A stretch of DNA of 34,153 nucleotides from assembly GCA_003222275.1 (NCBI GenBank), contig QHVJ01000068.1, positions 1 through 34,153 of the forward strand, read 5' to 3'. Of this stretch, positions 1 through 8,308 are shown piece after piece (position 1 is the stretch's first letter; each line of letters opens with the position of its first letter). Under the pieces are notes generated by a model, which was not told the origin of the DNA, made no database searches, and saw only the letters and a list, made by a program, of their open reading frames with translations. The position numbers and the translations under genes are program-made. This DNA comes from Acidobacteriota bacterium. Lineage in GTDB: Bacteria; Acidobacteriota; Vicinamibacteria; Fen-336.

Positions 1-1465
1 CGACCGCCCGCGTGCGGAGGGCCGCGAGCAGGCCGGGGTCTTCGGCGAGTACGATCGTCAGCTCGCGGATCGCGACCTGCGGGTCGGTGCGGGCCGCCGA
101 CATCCCACGGTTGATGCGCGGCAGCAGGCGGATTCCATCCTTGGGATCGCGCCGGGCGCCGCCGGAGACGGGCTGCGCGCGGCCGCCACCGACGTAGCCC
201 AGCGCGCCGAGCTTCGCCGCCGTCTCGGGATCGACGCTGGCGGCGGCCGCGGGCGCCGGATGTGACAGCACGGCCTGCAGCTTCTGCCGGAGCTCCTCCA
301 CGCGAGCCGGCTGGGCGGCCGCCCGGTTGGCCGTCTCCGCCGCATCCGCCTCCAGGTCGTAGAGCTCCGGCCGCGGCGCTTCGATCAGCTTGAACTTCGA
401 GGTCCGCCAGGCGTGCAGCGGCGCCCAACCGAACTCGCGCTCGGGGTAGAGAGACTCGGCGTAGGCGGGCGCATCGGCCATCTCGTGTCCCTCCGCCGCC
501 GGGCGGAGCGACCGTCCCTCCACTCCGGCGGCCGGAGCCAGCCCCGCGTAATCGAGGAGCGTGGGGAGCACGTCGATGCCGCGGGCCACGAGTGTGGCGA
601 CGCGTCCCGCGGCCAGGCCCGGTCCGGCCATGATCCATGGCACCTTCAACGTCGCGTCGTACACGAAGAGGCCGTGCGTGTCCTCGCCGTGCTCGCCGAG
701 CGCCTCGCCGTGGTCCGCGGTCACGAGGACGACCGTGTGCGCGAGGAAGCCCTTCTCTTCCAGGCCGCGCAGCAGGCGCGCGAGCTGGGCGTCCACGAAC
801 GCGATCTCGCCGTCGTAGGGCGCCGCGCGGAAGCGGTCGGCCAGGGCGGCCGGCGGCTCGTACGGCGCGTGGGGATCGTAGTAGTGTACCCAGAGGAAGA
901 AGGACGCGGGCGCGCCCATCGTGACCGGCACGGCGAGCCAGCGCAGCGCCGCATCCGTGGTGGCGTCGGCGAGCCGTTCGACGTAAGGCGTCCGGCGTGG
1001 GTCGTTGCCTTTGGGCAGGTGGTCGTCGTAGGCGTCGAAGCCGCGGTCGAAGCCGAAGCGCCGGTCGAGGGGAAAGCCCGACACGAAAGCCGCCGTCCGG
1101 TACCCGGCTTGCCGGAAGTCTTCGGCCGCTGTCTTTGCCTCCGCAGGGAGCACGTACCCGCCGTTGTCTCGGAAGCCGTGGCCGAGCGGGGTGCGGCCGG
1201 TCAGGATCGATGCATGGGAAGGCCCCGTGAGAGGGACGTGCGCGATCGCGGTCGCGAAGCGCACGCCGCGCGCGGCCAGGGCGTCGAGGGTGGGCGTGGC
1301 CGCACCGGCGTGGCCATAGCAGGCGAGGTGATCCGCGCGCAGCGTGTCGATCGTGACGAGCAGGACGTTCAGCTTTGCGGCCGTGGTGCCCGCCGGGCGC
1401 TCCTCCCGGCAGCCGGCGACGAGGAGGAAGGCAAGGAGTGCCGCGAACGAAGTCCGGGGCTTCAT
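1..1465 (-). CDS. Sulfatase-like lipoprotein with TPR-like tail (C-terminus cut by window edge)
   Basis: Reading the minus strand from ATG at 1465 gives 488 residues open to the window edge. The N-terminus is a lipoprotein signal (LLVAGC, predicted lipidated Cys19). An alkaline-phosphatase/sulfatase-fold domain follows: VTIDTLRADHL is the usual first metal-binding strand, GPSHASILTG the active-site loop, and VTADHGEALGEHGE a second metal-site motif. After about residue 430 there is a helical segment (DPKDGIRLLPRINRG) of the TPR type often appended to these proteins. In the active-site loop the position normally held by Cys or Ser (C/S-x-P-S-R) is Thr80, followed by GPSH. Formylglycine maturation is therefore not expected, and a phosphoester or other transesterification role is as likely as sulfate ester hydrolysis. 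The fold is confident; the substrate is unknown. It is divergent from the TonB receptor gene, so a shared role in glycan processing is possible but unproven. Confidence 0.85.
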   Translation of the reverse strand, partial: MKPRTSFAALLAFLLVAGCREERPAGTTAAKLNVLLVTIDTLRADHLACYGHAGAATPTLDALAARGVRFATAIAHVPLTGPSHASILTGRTPLGHGFRDNGGYVLPAEAKTAAEDFRQAGYRTAAFVSGFPLDRRFGFDRGFDAYDDHLPKGNDPRRTPYVERLADATTDAALRWLAVPVTMGAPASFFLWVHYYDPHAPYEPPAALADRFRAAPYDGEIAFVDAQLARLLRGLEEKGFLAHTVVLVTADHGEALGEHGEDTHGLFVYDATLKVPWIMAGPGLAAGRVATLVARGIDVLPTLLDYAGLAPAAGVEGRSLRPAAEGHEMADAPAYAESLYPEREFGWAPLHAWRTSKFKLIEAPRPELYDLEADAAETANRAAAQPARVEELRQKLQAVLSHPAPAAAASVDPETAAKLGALGYVGGGRAQPVSGGARRDPKDGIRLLPRINRGMSAARTDPQVAIRELTIVLAEDPGLLAALRTRAV

Positions 1466-1484
1466 GGACGGGGCAAGACGCCAG

Positions 1485-1511
1485 CCTATAGGACTCGGCG
1501 CCCCCTCTCAA
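1485..1511 (-). promoter_or_regulatory. Possible promoter for the sulfatase-like gene
   Basis: On the minus strand, TTGAGA (1511-1506) and TATAGG (1490-1485) are separated by 15 bp and lie about 20 bp before the ATG at 1465. The spacer is short and no clear ribosome binding site follows, so this is a weak call. Confidence 0.3.
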
Positions 1512-1536
1512 CCGTCCCCGGGCCTCCAAAATGCGG

Positions 1537-1564
1537 TTGACAGCAGCCAAACAAAAGGTATAGA
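1537..1564 (+). promoter_or_regulatory. Sigma70-type promoter for the TonB receptor operon
   Basis: A perfect -35 TTGACA (1537-1542), a 16-bp A-rich spacer and TATAGA (1559-1564) precede the receptor gene. Transcription would start near 1571, leaving a leader of about 77 nt before the ATG at 1648. It is the best housekeeping-type promoter in the first 8 kb. Confidence 0.65.
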
Positions 1565-1647
1565 AAGCCCCATCGACTATCGTTTGCTTGCGATTCCTGC
1601 CTGGCCGGCACGGGGATCTGCGTTTGGCTGCGTGCAAGGAGGAGAAC

Positions 1648-4600
1648 ATGCGACGGGTCTTCCTGATCCTGCTCTGGAGCGTCCTGGGGGTCGTCGGAGC
1701 CGTCCGCGCTCAATCGTTCCTCGGAACGATCCGAGGCACGGTCGTCGATCCGCAGGGCGGGGCGGTCAAGGATGCCGCGGTGCTCATCGTCGACGAGAGC
1801 ACGGGTATCCCGCGCGCGGTGGGGACCGACGGGGAGGGTCGCTTCGAGGCCGCGAACCTCAAGCCCGGCACCTATCGCGTCGAGGTGACGACACCCAACT
1901 TCAAGAAGTTCGAGCAGACGGGAGTTGTCCTGCGGGCGGCGGGCACCGCGCGCGTCGACGCGAAGCTCGAGCTCGGCGGTCGGACCGAATCGGTCGTCGT
2001 TTCCGGGGAAGCGCTCACCAACATCACGCTCGACAGCGGCGCCATCACCCGCGGGCTCGACGAGCAGCAGCTCCATGACCTGCCGCGGAGCAGCCGGGAC
2101 ATCCAGTCGTTCCTGCTCCTGAACCCCAACGTCCTCGGCGGGTTCGACGACATGCAGTTCCTCGGCGGGCGCACGTACGGCGTCTCCTACATACAGGACG
2201 GCCAGGCGTCGACCAACGCGATCTTCGGCACCGTCGGCAACTCAGCGCCCGGCCTGGACGCCATCTCGGAGGTTCAGGTCCTCTCCAATTCCTACAGCGC
2301 GGAGTACGGCGGTCTGGCGGGCGTGCTCGTGACGACCAAGCGCGGAGGCAGCAACTACCGCGGCACGGCCTTCTACGACTTCAACGCGAACGGTCTCAAT
2401 GCCCTCACCTACAACCAGAAGCTGGGTCGGAGCGAACAGGAGCTGGCCGCGCTGCGCAGTGATCCCAACTCCAACACCCATCAGCACCGGTGGGGCGCGA
2501 GCCTCGGCGGGCCCATCACGAGCGGCAAGACGTTCTTCTACGCCAACTACGAGGGGTCCAACGACAAGGCCATCTTCGGCGGCACCACCGTGAGCGTGCC
2601 CACGGCGGCGATGCGGAACGGCGACTTCAGCGGGACGACGAGCACGATTCGTGATCCGCTCACGGGCCAGCCGTTTCCCGGCAACGCGATCCCGGCGGGC
2701 CGCATCAGCCCGCAGGCGCAGAAGATCATGGACTTCTTCTATCCGCTTCCCAACCGGGGTACGCTCTCGAGCGGCATCGGGCGATTCCAGCAGTTCGTGC
2801 CCAAGACGCGCAACCGCAACCGCGCCGACCTTCGCCTCGACCACGAGGCCACCGACAAGGACTCGATGTTCCTCCGCGGCAGCTATCAGCACTTCGACCC
2901 CAATGCCATCACGTTCGAAGCGGGCAACGGGCTGACGAAACTGCCCATCCTGGACCGCAAGCTCGACACCGCGTCTGCCATCGCCGGCTGGACGAAGATC
3001 TTCTCCCCCACCGTCGTGAACGAGTTCCGCGCCGGTTACAACTACGACAAATCCTCGCGGCAGAGCACCTTCATCAACGCCGACGTCACCGCGCAGCTCG
3101 GCCTGGAGAGCCCGCCCAACATCTCGCCCGGCCGCCGCGGCTTTCCCTCCTTCCAGTTCACCGCCGGCGCGAATCGTCCCGTCAACATCAACGACCAGGG
3201 CCGCGCCGTGGACCGGACGGTGGTCCAGAACTCCCTGTCGGTGGCCGACAACCTCTCCTGGATCATGGGCGGCCACTCGCTGAAGGCGGGCGCGCTCTTC
3301 AACCGGAACATGGCCCGTGACGGCTTCGGCACCGGCGTCAACTTCGGCGGCCGTTACCAGTTCAACGGCATGTTCACGGGCAACTCTTTCGCCGACTTCC
3401 TGCTGGGCCTGCCGCGGCAGTCGCTGGATCAGGTCGCCAACCGTGGGCCCATGGACGGCCACTCCAACGACTTCGCGGCGTACGTCCAGGACGACTGGAA
3501 GGCGAGCCGGGACCTGACCGTCTACCTCGGGCTCCGCTACGAGATCGTGGGTGTCTGGCACGAGAAGAACAAGCAGCTCGCGAACTTCGTAATCCTCCCC
3601 GACGGCGGCCACCACGTGGTGCCCAACGCGACCATCGCCGCCGCCCTGCCGCCGGCCGTGATCGCCTTCAACCGCACGCTGCTTGCCGATTCGCTGGGTC
3701 TGTCCGACGCCGTGATGAATACGGACAAGAACAACTTCAGCCCTCGGGTCGGCTTTGCCTGGCGACTCGGCGGCAACGACAAGTCCGTAGTGCGGGGCGG
3801 CTTCGGCATCTTCCACCCGACCGTGGCCGTGCAGGGTGTGCGCGACCTGCTCGCCACCAACGAGTTCCGATATGGAGTGACCCGCCGAGGCGTCACCCTC
3901 GCCCACGGCTACTCCACGGGCTCGATCTTCCTCGACCCCGGCGACTACGGCAGCGAGGGCGTGGACCCCAACATCAAGAGCCCGGACATCTACCAGTACA
4001 ACCTGACGTTCGAGCGGACGTTGCCGGGCAACCTCGGCCTGCGCGTGAGCTACATCGGCTCGACGATGCGGGGTCTGCTCGTCAACAAGTTCCTGAACGA
4101 CCTGCCCGCCAGCACGACTCCGTGGGATCCGGAGAACGAGGCCGACCTCGCGCGTCTACCGCTCTTCCCGTACGTCAACCTCTTCACGAACATCACCTAC
4201 AACCTGGGCAGCGGCCAGCTCCATGCGGGCCAGATCGAGCTGCAGCGGCACTGGAAGAACGGCCTCGCGCTCAACGTCGCCTACACGCTCGCCCACTCGA
4301 GCAGCAACGCGCCCGATTCGGGCAACAGCAGCCTCGGCGTCATCCAGTACGACTCGTTCGACATCGAGAAGGACCGCGGTCCCGATCCCAACGTCGTGAA
4401 GCACCGGATCGTCGCCAACGGCACCTGGGACATCCCCGTCGGCCGCGGCCGCCGGCACGGCGCGAACATGCCCGGCTGGGCGAACGCGCTCTTCGGGGGC
4501 TGGACCGTCTCGACGATCTTCCAGGCGCGCAGCGGGCCCAACCTGACCCCATGGTTCAGCGGCTACTACACGACGAGCCCCTGGAACACCGCCCACGCGC

Positions 4601-5040
4601 TGGACGGCCTCGGCAACTGTTTCGCGGACTGCTGGAAACCCGACCAGATCAGCGATCCCACGGCGGGCGGTGGCACCCGAGACCACTTCTTCAACCTCGG
4701 CGCGTACGCGCTGCCGGGTCCGGGGCAGTACGGCAACACCAAGAAGGGCAGCCTGAAGGGTCCGGGCACCTGGATCGTCAACTTCGCGTTCTACAAGGAC
4801 CTCATCGCGAGACAGCGCCTACGGCTCCAGCTATCGGCGCTCCTGGACAACGCATTCAATCACCCGCAGTTCTTCGTGCCCGCCAGCGCCGATTCGGATT
4901 TCGCCAACTTGAGCGACTTCTTCAACGACGGGGTCACGGACAACGGGGTCACCGGCGTCCTCGGGGGCGAGGCGATACAGAACGTCGAGGGATTCGCGAC
5001 CGGGCGGGTCTTCCGCGTCGGCATACGCGCGACCTTCTAG
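1648..5040 (+). CDS. TonB-dependent receptor with carboxypeptidase-regulatory-like N-terminal domain (Oar-like)
   Basis: This is an outer-membrane active transporter, 1130 residues. The ATG at 1648 is chosen because AAGGAGGAG lies at 1636-1644 and the protein then opens with a clean signal peptide (MRRVFLILLWSVLGVVGA...VRAQ). Residues about 25-110 form a CarboxypepD_reg beta-sandwich (GTIRGTVVDPQGGAVKDA, LKPGTYRVEV). A plug-like region follows (LPRSSRDIQSFLLLNPNV, SEVQVLSNSYSAEYGG). The rest is a very long aromatic-rich beta-barrel ending in FRVGIRATF, the expected terminal Phe. No obvious TonB box was seen. This architecture is typical of Acidobacteriota and Myxococcota Oar/SusC-related proteins. 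The substrate cannot be read from sequence; the downstream epimerase, aldolase and DeoR genes suggest a glycan or sugar derivative. It is the first gene of that probable operon, with 20 nt to the next start. Confidence 0.9.
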   Translation: MRRVFLILLWSVLGVVGAVRAQSFLGTIRGTVVDPQGGAVKDAAVLIVDESTGIPRAVGTDGEGRFEAANLKPGTYRVEVTTPNFKKFEQTGVVLRAAGTARVDAKLELGGRTESVVVSGEALTNITLDSGAITRGLDEQQLHDLPRSSRDIQSFLLLNPNVLGGFDDMQFLGGRTYGVSYIQDGQASTNAIFGTVGNSAPGLDAISEVQVLSNSYSAEYGGLAGVLVTTKRGGSNYRGTAFYDFNANGLNALTYNQKLGRSEQELAALRSDPNSNTHQHRWGASLGGPITSGKTFFYANYEGSNDKAIFGGTTVSVPTAAMRNGDFSGTTSTIRDPLTGQPFPGNAIPAGRISPQAQKIMDFFYPLPNRGTLSSGIGRFQQFVPKTRNRNRADLRLDHEATDKDSMFLRGSYQHFDPNAITFEAGNGLTKLPILDRKLDTASAIAGWTKIFSPTVVNEFRAGYNYDKSSRQSTFINADVTAQLGLESPPNISPGRRGFPSFQFTAGANRPVNINDQGRAVDRTVVQNSLSVADNLSWIMGGHSLKAGALFNRNMARDGFGTGVNFGGRYQFNGMFTGNSFADFLLGLPRQSLDQVANRGPMDGHSNDFAAYVQDDWKASRDLTVYLGLRYEIVGVWHEKNKQLANFVILPDGGHHVVPNATIAAALPPAVIAFNRTLLADSLGLSDAVMNTDKNNFSPRVGFAWRLGGNDKSVVRGGFGIFHPTVAVQGVRDLLATNEFRYGVTRRGVTLAHGYSTGSIFLDPGDYGSEGVDPNIKSPDIYQYNLTFERTLPGNLGLRVSYIGSTMRGLLVNKFLNDLPASTTPWDPENEADLARLPLFPYVNLFTNITYNLGSGQLHAGQIELQRHWKNGLALNVAYTLAHSSSNAPDSGNSSLGVIQYDSFDIEKDRGPDPNVVKHRIVANGTWDIPVGRGRRHGANMPGWANALFGGWTVSTIFQARSGPNLTPWFSGYYTTSPWNTAHALDGLGNCFADCWKPDQISDPTAGGGTRDHFFNLGAYALPGPGQYGNTKKGSLKGPGTWIVNFAFYKDLIARQRLRLQLSALLDNAFNHPQFFVPASADSDFANLSDFFNDGVTDNGVTGVLGGEAIQNVEGFATGRVFRVGIRATF

Positions 5041-5060
5041 CCGCCGAAGACGGAGAGGCC

Positions 5061-6092
5061 TTGCTCCCTTCGGCAGTCGAGAGCGAGGAGCAGCTCGAGG
5101 AACTCCTCGCGCGGCCGACGCCGGCCGACGTCGCCTTCGCGCGCTCGCTCGCGGCCGACGTGCTGGTGCTGGGTGCGGGCGGGAAGATGGGCCCCTCGCT
5201 CGCCCGGCGGATCCGGCGGGCCGGTGAAGCCGCCGGCGTCCGGCTCCGCGTCATCGCGGCCTCGCGCTTCTCCGAGCCCGGCGTCGCCGAAGGTCTCGAG
5301 CGCGACGGGATCGAGGCCGCGGCCTGCGACCTTCTCGACCCCGCGTCGCTCGAGCGGCTCCCCGCGGCGGGTGACGTCTTGTATCTCGCCGGCCGGAAGT
5401 TCGGCTCCGCGGGCCGGCCCGACCTCACGTGGGCGCACAACACGGTCGTTCCCGCCCACGTCGCCCGCCGCTTTGCGTCCGCGCGCATCGTCGTGTTCTC
5501 GACCGGCAACGTCTATCCGCTCGTCGATGCTTCCTCGACGGGGTCCGTGGAGACGGAATCTCCGGGCCCGGTAGGGGAGTACGCGCAGTCGTGCCTGGGC
5601 CGCGAGCGTGTCTTCGAGTATTTCTCGCGCGAGCAAGGGACCCGGTGCCTGCTCTTCCGGCTCAACTACGCGACCGACCTGCGCTACGGCGTGCTCGCCG
5701 ACGTGGCGCGGAAGGTCTGGGCCGGCGAGCCGGTGGACCTGGCGGTCCCGAAGGTGAACGCGATCTGGCAGGGCGACGCGAACTCCTATGCCTTCCGCGC
5801 CCTCGGCCTCGCTGAGTCTCCTCCCGCCGTCCTCAACGTCACGGGAAGCGGATCGATCGCGGTGAGGGACGCCGCGCAGCTCTTCGCGCGCCGGTTCGGT
5901 CGCGAAGCTCGCTTCGTCGGAGAGGAAGGCCCGGTCGCGCTGCTGAGCGACGCCGCGCGCTGCCGCGAGCGGCTCGGCGAGCCGGAGGTCCCGCTCGACC
6001 GCCTCATGGAATGGACGGCGGCGTGGGTGGAGGCCGGCGGCCGCGACCTCGGCAAGCCGACGAAGTTCGAGCGCTCCGATGGCCGTTTCTGA
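5061..6092 (+). CDS. NAD(P)-dependent epimerase/dehydratase family protein (extended SDR)
   Basis: 343 residues if started at TTG 5061, which has GGAGAGG just upstream (5052-5058) and follows the receptor stop by 20 nt. The reading frame is open far upstream inside the receptor gene, so the start is an inference. VLVLGAGGKMGPSLARR (about residues 34-50) is the Rossmann dinucleotide-binding turn, DLLDPASL the adenine-pocket region, and VVFSTGNVYP (about 144-153) carries the active-site Ser/Thr strand. The usual YxxxK is present as Y174-AQS-C178, so the catalytic lysine appears to be cysteine. The enzyme probably oxidises, reduces or epimerises a sugar or sugar acid. It overlaps the next gene by 14 nt, implying translational coupling with the aldolase. 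Substrate unknown. Confidence 0.8.
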   Translation: MLPSAVESEEQLEELLARPTPADVAFARSLAADVLVLGAGGKMGPSLARRIRRAGEAAGVRLRVIAASRFSEPGVAEGLERDGIEAAACDLLDPASLERLPAAGDVLYLAGRKFGSAGRPDLTWAHNTVVPAHVARRFASARIVVFSTGNVYPLVDASSTGSVETESPGPVGEYAQSCLGRERVFEYFSREQGTRCLLFRLNYATDLRYGVLADVARKVWAGEPVDLAVPKVNAIWQGDANSYAFRALGLAESPPAVLNVTGSGSIAVRDAAQLFARRFGREARFVGEEGPVALLSDAARCRERLGEPEVPLDRLMEWTAAWVEAGGRDLGKPTKFERSDGRF

Positions 6093-7140
6093 GCAGGTTC
6101 GCGCCGCGCTGCGGCGCGGCCTCGTGATCCCCGCGCATCCCCTGGCGCTCACGGCCGAGCGCCGGCTCGACGAGCGCCGGCAGACGGCCTTGACCCGCTA
6201 CTACTGCGACGCGGGTGCGGGAGGCGTCGCGGTGGGAGTGCACACGACGCAGTTCGCCATCCGGGAGGCGAAGGTCGGGCTGCTGGAGCCGGTGCTGCGC
6301 CTGGCCCTGAGCGCGGTCCGCGCGCACGGCGAGCGAACGGGGACCCGCCTCGTGACCGTGGCCGGCGTCTGCGGCCCCACGCCGCAGGCGGTCGTAGAGG
6401 CGGAGCTCGCCCGCGCGCTCGGGTACGACCTCGGACTGCTCAGCCTCGGGGCCCTCGGAGCCGCGACCAACGAGGAGCTGCTCGCCCATTGCCGCCGCGT
6501 GGCGGAGGTGATCCCACTCTTCGGCTTCTACCTCCAGCCGGCGGTCGGCGGCCGCGTCCTCGACTATGGCTTCTGGCGGGCACTGCTCGAGCTGGAAGAC
6601 GTGGCCGCGATCAAGGTCGCGCCGTTCAACCGTTACCAGACGCTCGACGTCACGCGGGCGGTGGCCGCCAGCGGGCGCGCGAGCGAGGTTGCCCTCTATA
6701 CCGGCAACGACGACAGCATCGTCGCCGATCTGCTGACGACGTTCCCGGCCGGCGCCGGAGCGGATCAAGCTCCGGTCCGTTTCGCGGGCGGGTTGCTGGG
6801 GCAGTGGGCGGTCTGGACGAGCCAGGCGGTGGGGCTGCTGTCGCGCGCGCGCGCCGCCCGACAGAGCGGGAAGGACGTCGTCGACCTCCTCGCCGAGGGC
6901 GCGCAGCTCACCGACGCCAACGCGGTGATCTTCGATGCGAGCCACGCCTTCGCCGGCTGCATCCCCGGCATCCACGAGGTGCTGCGGGCCCAGGGGCTGC
7001 TCGCCGGGCGGTGGTGCCTCGACCCGCACGAGGAGCTGTCCCCCGGCCAGCTCGAAGAAATCCAGCGCGTCCGTACCGCCTACCCGAGATTGGCGGACGA
7101 CGCGTTCGTGCACGAGAACCGGGACCGATGGCTGGCCTGA
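6079..7140 (+). CDS. Dihydrodipicolinate synthase/N-acetylneuraminate lyase-fold aldolase
   Basis: A 353-residue TIM-barrel class I aldolase or dehydratase. The predicted Schiff-base lysine is K179 in DVAAIKVAPFNRY and the catalytic tyrosine is Y151 in FGFYLQPAVGG. Their 28-residue separation equals that of Y133 and K161 in E. coli DapA. An N-terminal barrel segment (GLVIPAHPLALTAERRLD) replaces the usual TPF start. The protein is about 50 residues longer than DapA, with a C-terminal extension (ASHAFAGCIPGIHEVL...). The gene starts inside the epimerase gene and overlaps the DeoR gene by 13 nt. In this context it is more likely a catabolic aldolase or dehydratase on a sugar acid or keto-sugar acid than the lysine-pathway enzyme. 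The fold assignment is strong and the reaction is inferred. Confidence 0.82.
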   Translation: MAVSEQVRAALRRGLVIPAHPLALTAERRLDERRQTALTRYYCDAGAGGVAVGVHTTQFAIREAKVGLLEPVLRLALSAVRAHGERTGTRLVTVAGVCGPTPQAVVEAELARALGYDLGLLSLGALGAATNEELLAHCRRVAEVIPLFGFYLQPAVGGRVLDYGFWRALLELEDVAAIKVAPFNRYQTLDVTRAVAASGRASEVALYTGNDDSIVADLLTTFPAGAGADQAPVRFAGGLLGQWAVWTSQAVGLLSRARAARQSGKDVVDLLAEGAQLTDANAVIFDASHAFAGCIPGIHEVLRAQGLLAGRWCLDPHEELSPGQLEEIQRVRTAYPRLADDAFVHENRDRWLA

Positions 7141-7919
7141 ACCCGACGCGGCTGCTCGTCGAGGAGCGCCGCCGGAAGATCATCGACCTCGTCGAGAAAC
7201 AGGGCCGGGTCACGGTCGACGAGCTGGTCAAGCGCTTCATCGTCTCCGCGGTCACGGTGCGCGGGGACCTCGACGCGCTCTCGCGGGCGGGGGCGGTCGT
7301 CCGCTCCCACGGCGGGGCCCTGAAGCGCATCGGGGCGCTGCAGGACATCCCGATCGGCGTCAAGGAGACGCTTCATCATGGCGAGAAGGTGCGCATCGGC
7401 TACGCCGCGGCCCAGATGATCGGGGAGGGCGAGACGGTGATGATGGACTCCGGCACCACCACCGCCGAGATCGCCCGGCAGATCAAGTTCCTCAAGCTGA
7501 AGTCCCTCACCGTCATCACCAACGCCCTCAACATCGCGATGGAGCTCGCCAACCTGCCCCACGTGCGGGTGATCATGATCGGGGGCATCCTGCGCCAGAT
7601 GTCGTACTCGCTCGTCGGCCCCCACGCCGAGCACACGCTGCGCGGCCTCAACGCCGACCGGCTCTTCCTCGGCGTCGACGGCCTCGACCCCGAGATCGGG
7701 CTGTCCACTCCCGACGTCCTGGAAGCACAGCTCAACGCCATCATGATCCGAGTGTCGCGCGAGGTCGTCGTGGTCGCCGACGGCAGCAAGTTCCGGCGGC
7801 GAAGCCTCTCCGTCATCGCCCCCCTGGACCAGGTCCACAAGGTCATCACCGACGACCGGGCGTCGCGGGAGATGGTCGAGGCCCTGAAGGCCCAGAACGT
7901 CCAGGTGGTGGTGGTCTGA
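7128..7919 (+). CDS. DeoR/GlpR-family transcriptional regulator
   Basis: 263 residues from ATG 7128, overlapping the aldolase stop. The N-terminal DeoR helix-turn-helix is clear: EERRRKIIDLVEKQGRVTV, then VTVRGDLDALSRAGAVVRSHGGA (about residues 42-64), matching the family pattern ending in xRxHGGA. The C-terminal DeoR effector domain (ribose-5-phosphate-isomerase-like fold) has DSGTTTAEIA, TVITNALNIA and IMIGGILR. DeoR proteins usually repress sugar catabolic operons and release DNA on binding a phosphorylated sugar intermediate. Encoded last in the receptor-epimerase-aldolase operon, it probably autoregulates that operon. No operator could be assigned by eye. The structured repeat begins three bases after the stop. 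Confidence 0.9.
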   Translation: MAGLNPTRLLVEERRRKIIDLVEKQGRVTVDELVKRFIVSAVTVRGDLDALSRAGAVVRSHGGALKRIGALQDIPIGVKETLHHGEKVRIGYAAAQMIGEGETVMMDSGTTTAEIARQIKFLKLKSLTVITNALNIAMELANLPHVRVIMIGGILRQMSYSLVGPHAEHTLRGLNADRLFLGVDGLDPEIGLSTPDVLEAQLNAIMIRVSREVVVVADGSKFRRRSLSVIAPLDQVHKVITDDRASREMVEALKAQNVQVVVV

Positions 7920-7922
7920 ATC

Positions 7923-8241
7923 GAGCTGGGGGGTGCTAGCGGCGCACCCCCCAGGATCCAAGGTGCGACGCTGGCGCGTCGCGTCGTGTACGCGGGGTTG
8001 GCGCTCGTCTCACTTCGCTCGACTTCTCGCCCCCCGCGCCCACCCGCTCGCTCCGCGGGAGTGAATCCCGCTCCGCTCCTTCATTGAGCTGGGGGGTGCT
8101 AGCGGCGCACCCCCCAGGATCCAAGGTGCGACGCTGGCGCGTCGCGTCGTGTACGCGGGGTTGGCGCTCGTCTCGCTTCGCTCGACTTCTCGCCCCCCGC
8201 GCCCACCCGCTCGCTCCGCGGGAGTGAATCCCGCTCCGCTC
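7923..8241. repeat. Two tandem copies of a 156-bp structured intergenic repeat
   Basis: Positions 7923-8078 and 8086-8241 are the same 156-bp sequence with one visible difference (CTCACTTCG versus CTCGCTTCG). They are separated by 7 nt, giving a 163-bp period. Each copy holds several self-complementary parts: an 11-bp GC hairpin at its start; GCGACGC with GCGTCGC around a 4-nt loop; GGGTTGGCGC facing GCGCCCACCC with one mismatch; and GCGGGA with TCCCGC around GTGAA. Reading frames through it are low-complexity and repeat themselves, so it is not coding. It fills most of the 389-nt gap between the DeoR and Rrf2 genes. It may be a REP/BIME-like dispersed element, a structured RNA or a boundary element. 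Confidence 0.9.
7926..7954. terminator. Strong GC hairpin after the DeoR gene (possible transcription stop)
   Basis: CTGGGGGGTGC (7926-7936) pairs perfectly with GCACCCCCCAG (7944-7954) around a 7-nt loop, giving an 11-bp stem 6 nt after the stop codon. There is no T-run, so it is not a classical intrinsic terminator. The same hairpin recurs at 8089-8117 as part of the tandem repeat. Confidence 0.4.
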
Positions 8242-8255
8242 GCCGCTCGTCCCGC

Positions 8256-8296
8256 TTGACAAGGCCCCCGCCCCGCGAATAGTCTACTGACTCTAT
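8256..8296 (+). promoter_or_regulatory. Promoter and possible operator of the Rrf2 gene
   Basis: TTGACA (8256-8261) is followed after 16 bp by AATAGT (8278-8283) or after 18 bp by TAGTCT. The -10 region is embedded in ATAGTCTACTGACTCTAT (8279-8296), which has ATAG/CTAT ends and an internal AGTC-TACT-GACT inverted repeat. That is the kind of site an Rrf2 dimer could use for autoregulation. The promoter is visible; the operator role is inferred. Confidence 0.5.
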
Positions 8297-8308
8297 GGAG
8301 ATTGGGGG

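Noticed and set aside
413..1540. 375-codon plus-strand open frame
   Set aside because: Opposite the sulfatase-like gene, which has clear active-site motifs and a lipobox; this frame has none.
2242..3906. 554-codon open frame on the minus strand
   Set aside because: Lies wholly opposite the TonB receptor, has the Val/Arg/Gly-rich composition of antisense frames in GC-rich DNA, and shows no domain.
6079..7140. Lysine-pathway dapA
   Set aside because: Catalytic geometry fits the superfamily, but the length, the altered N-terminus and the operon with an epimerase, a DeoR regulator and a TonB receptor argue for a catabolic role.
7923..8241. CRISPR array or insertion sequence
   Set aside because: Only two 156-bp units with a 7-nt spacer, no short repeat-spacer pattern, no transposase and no terminal inverted repeats with target duplications.
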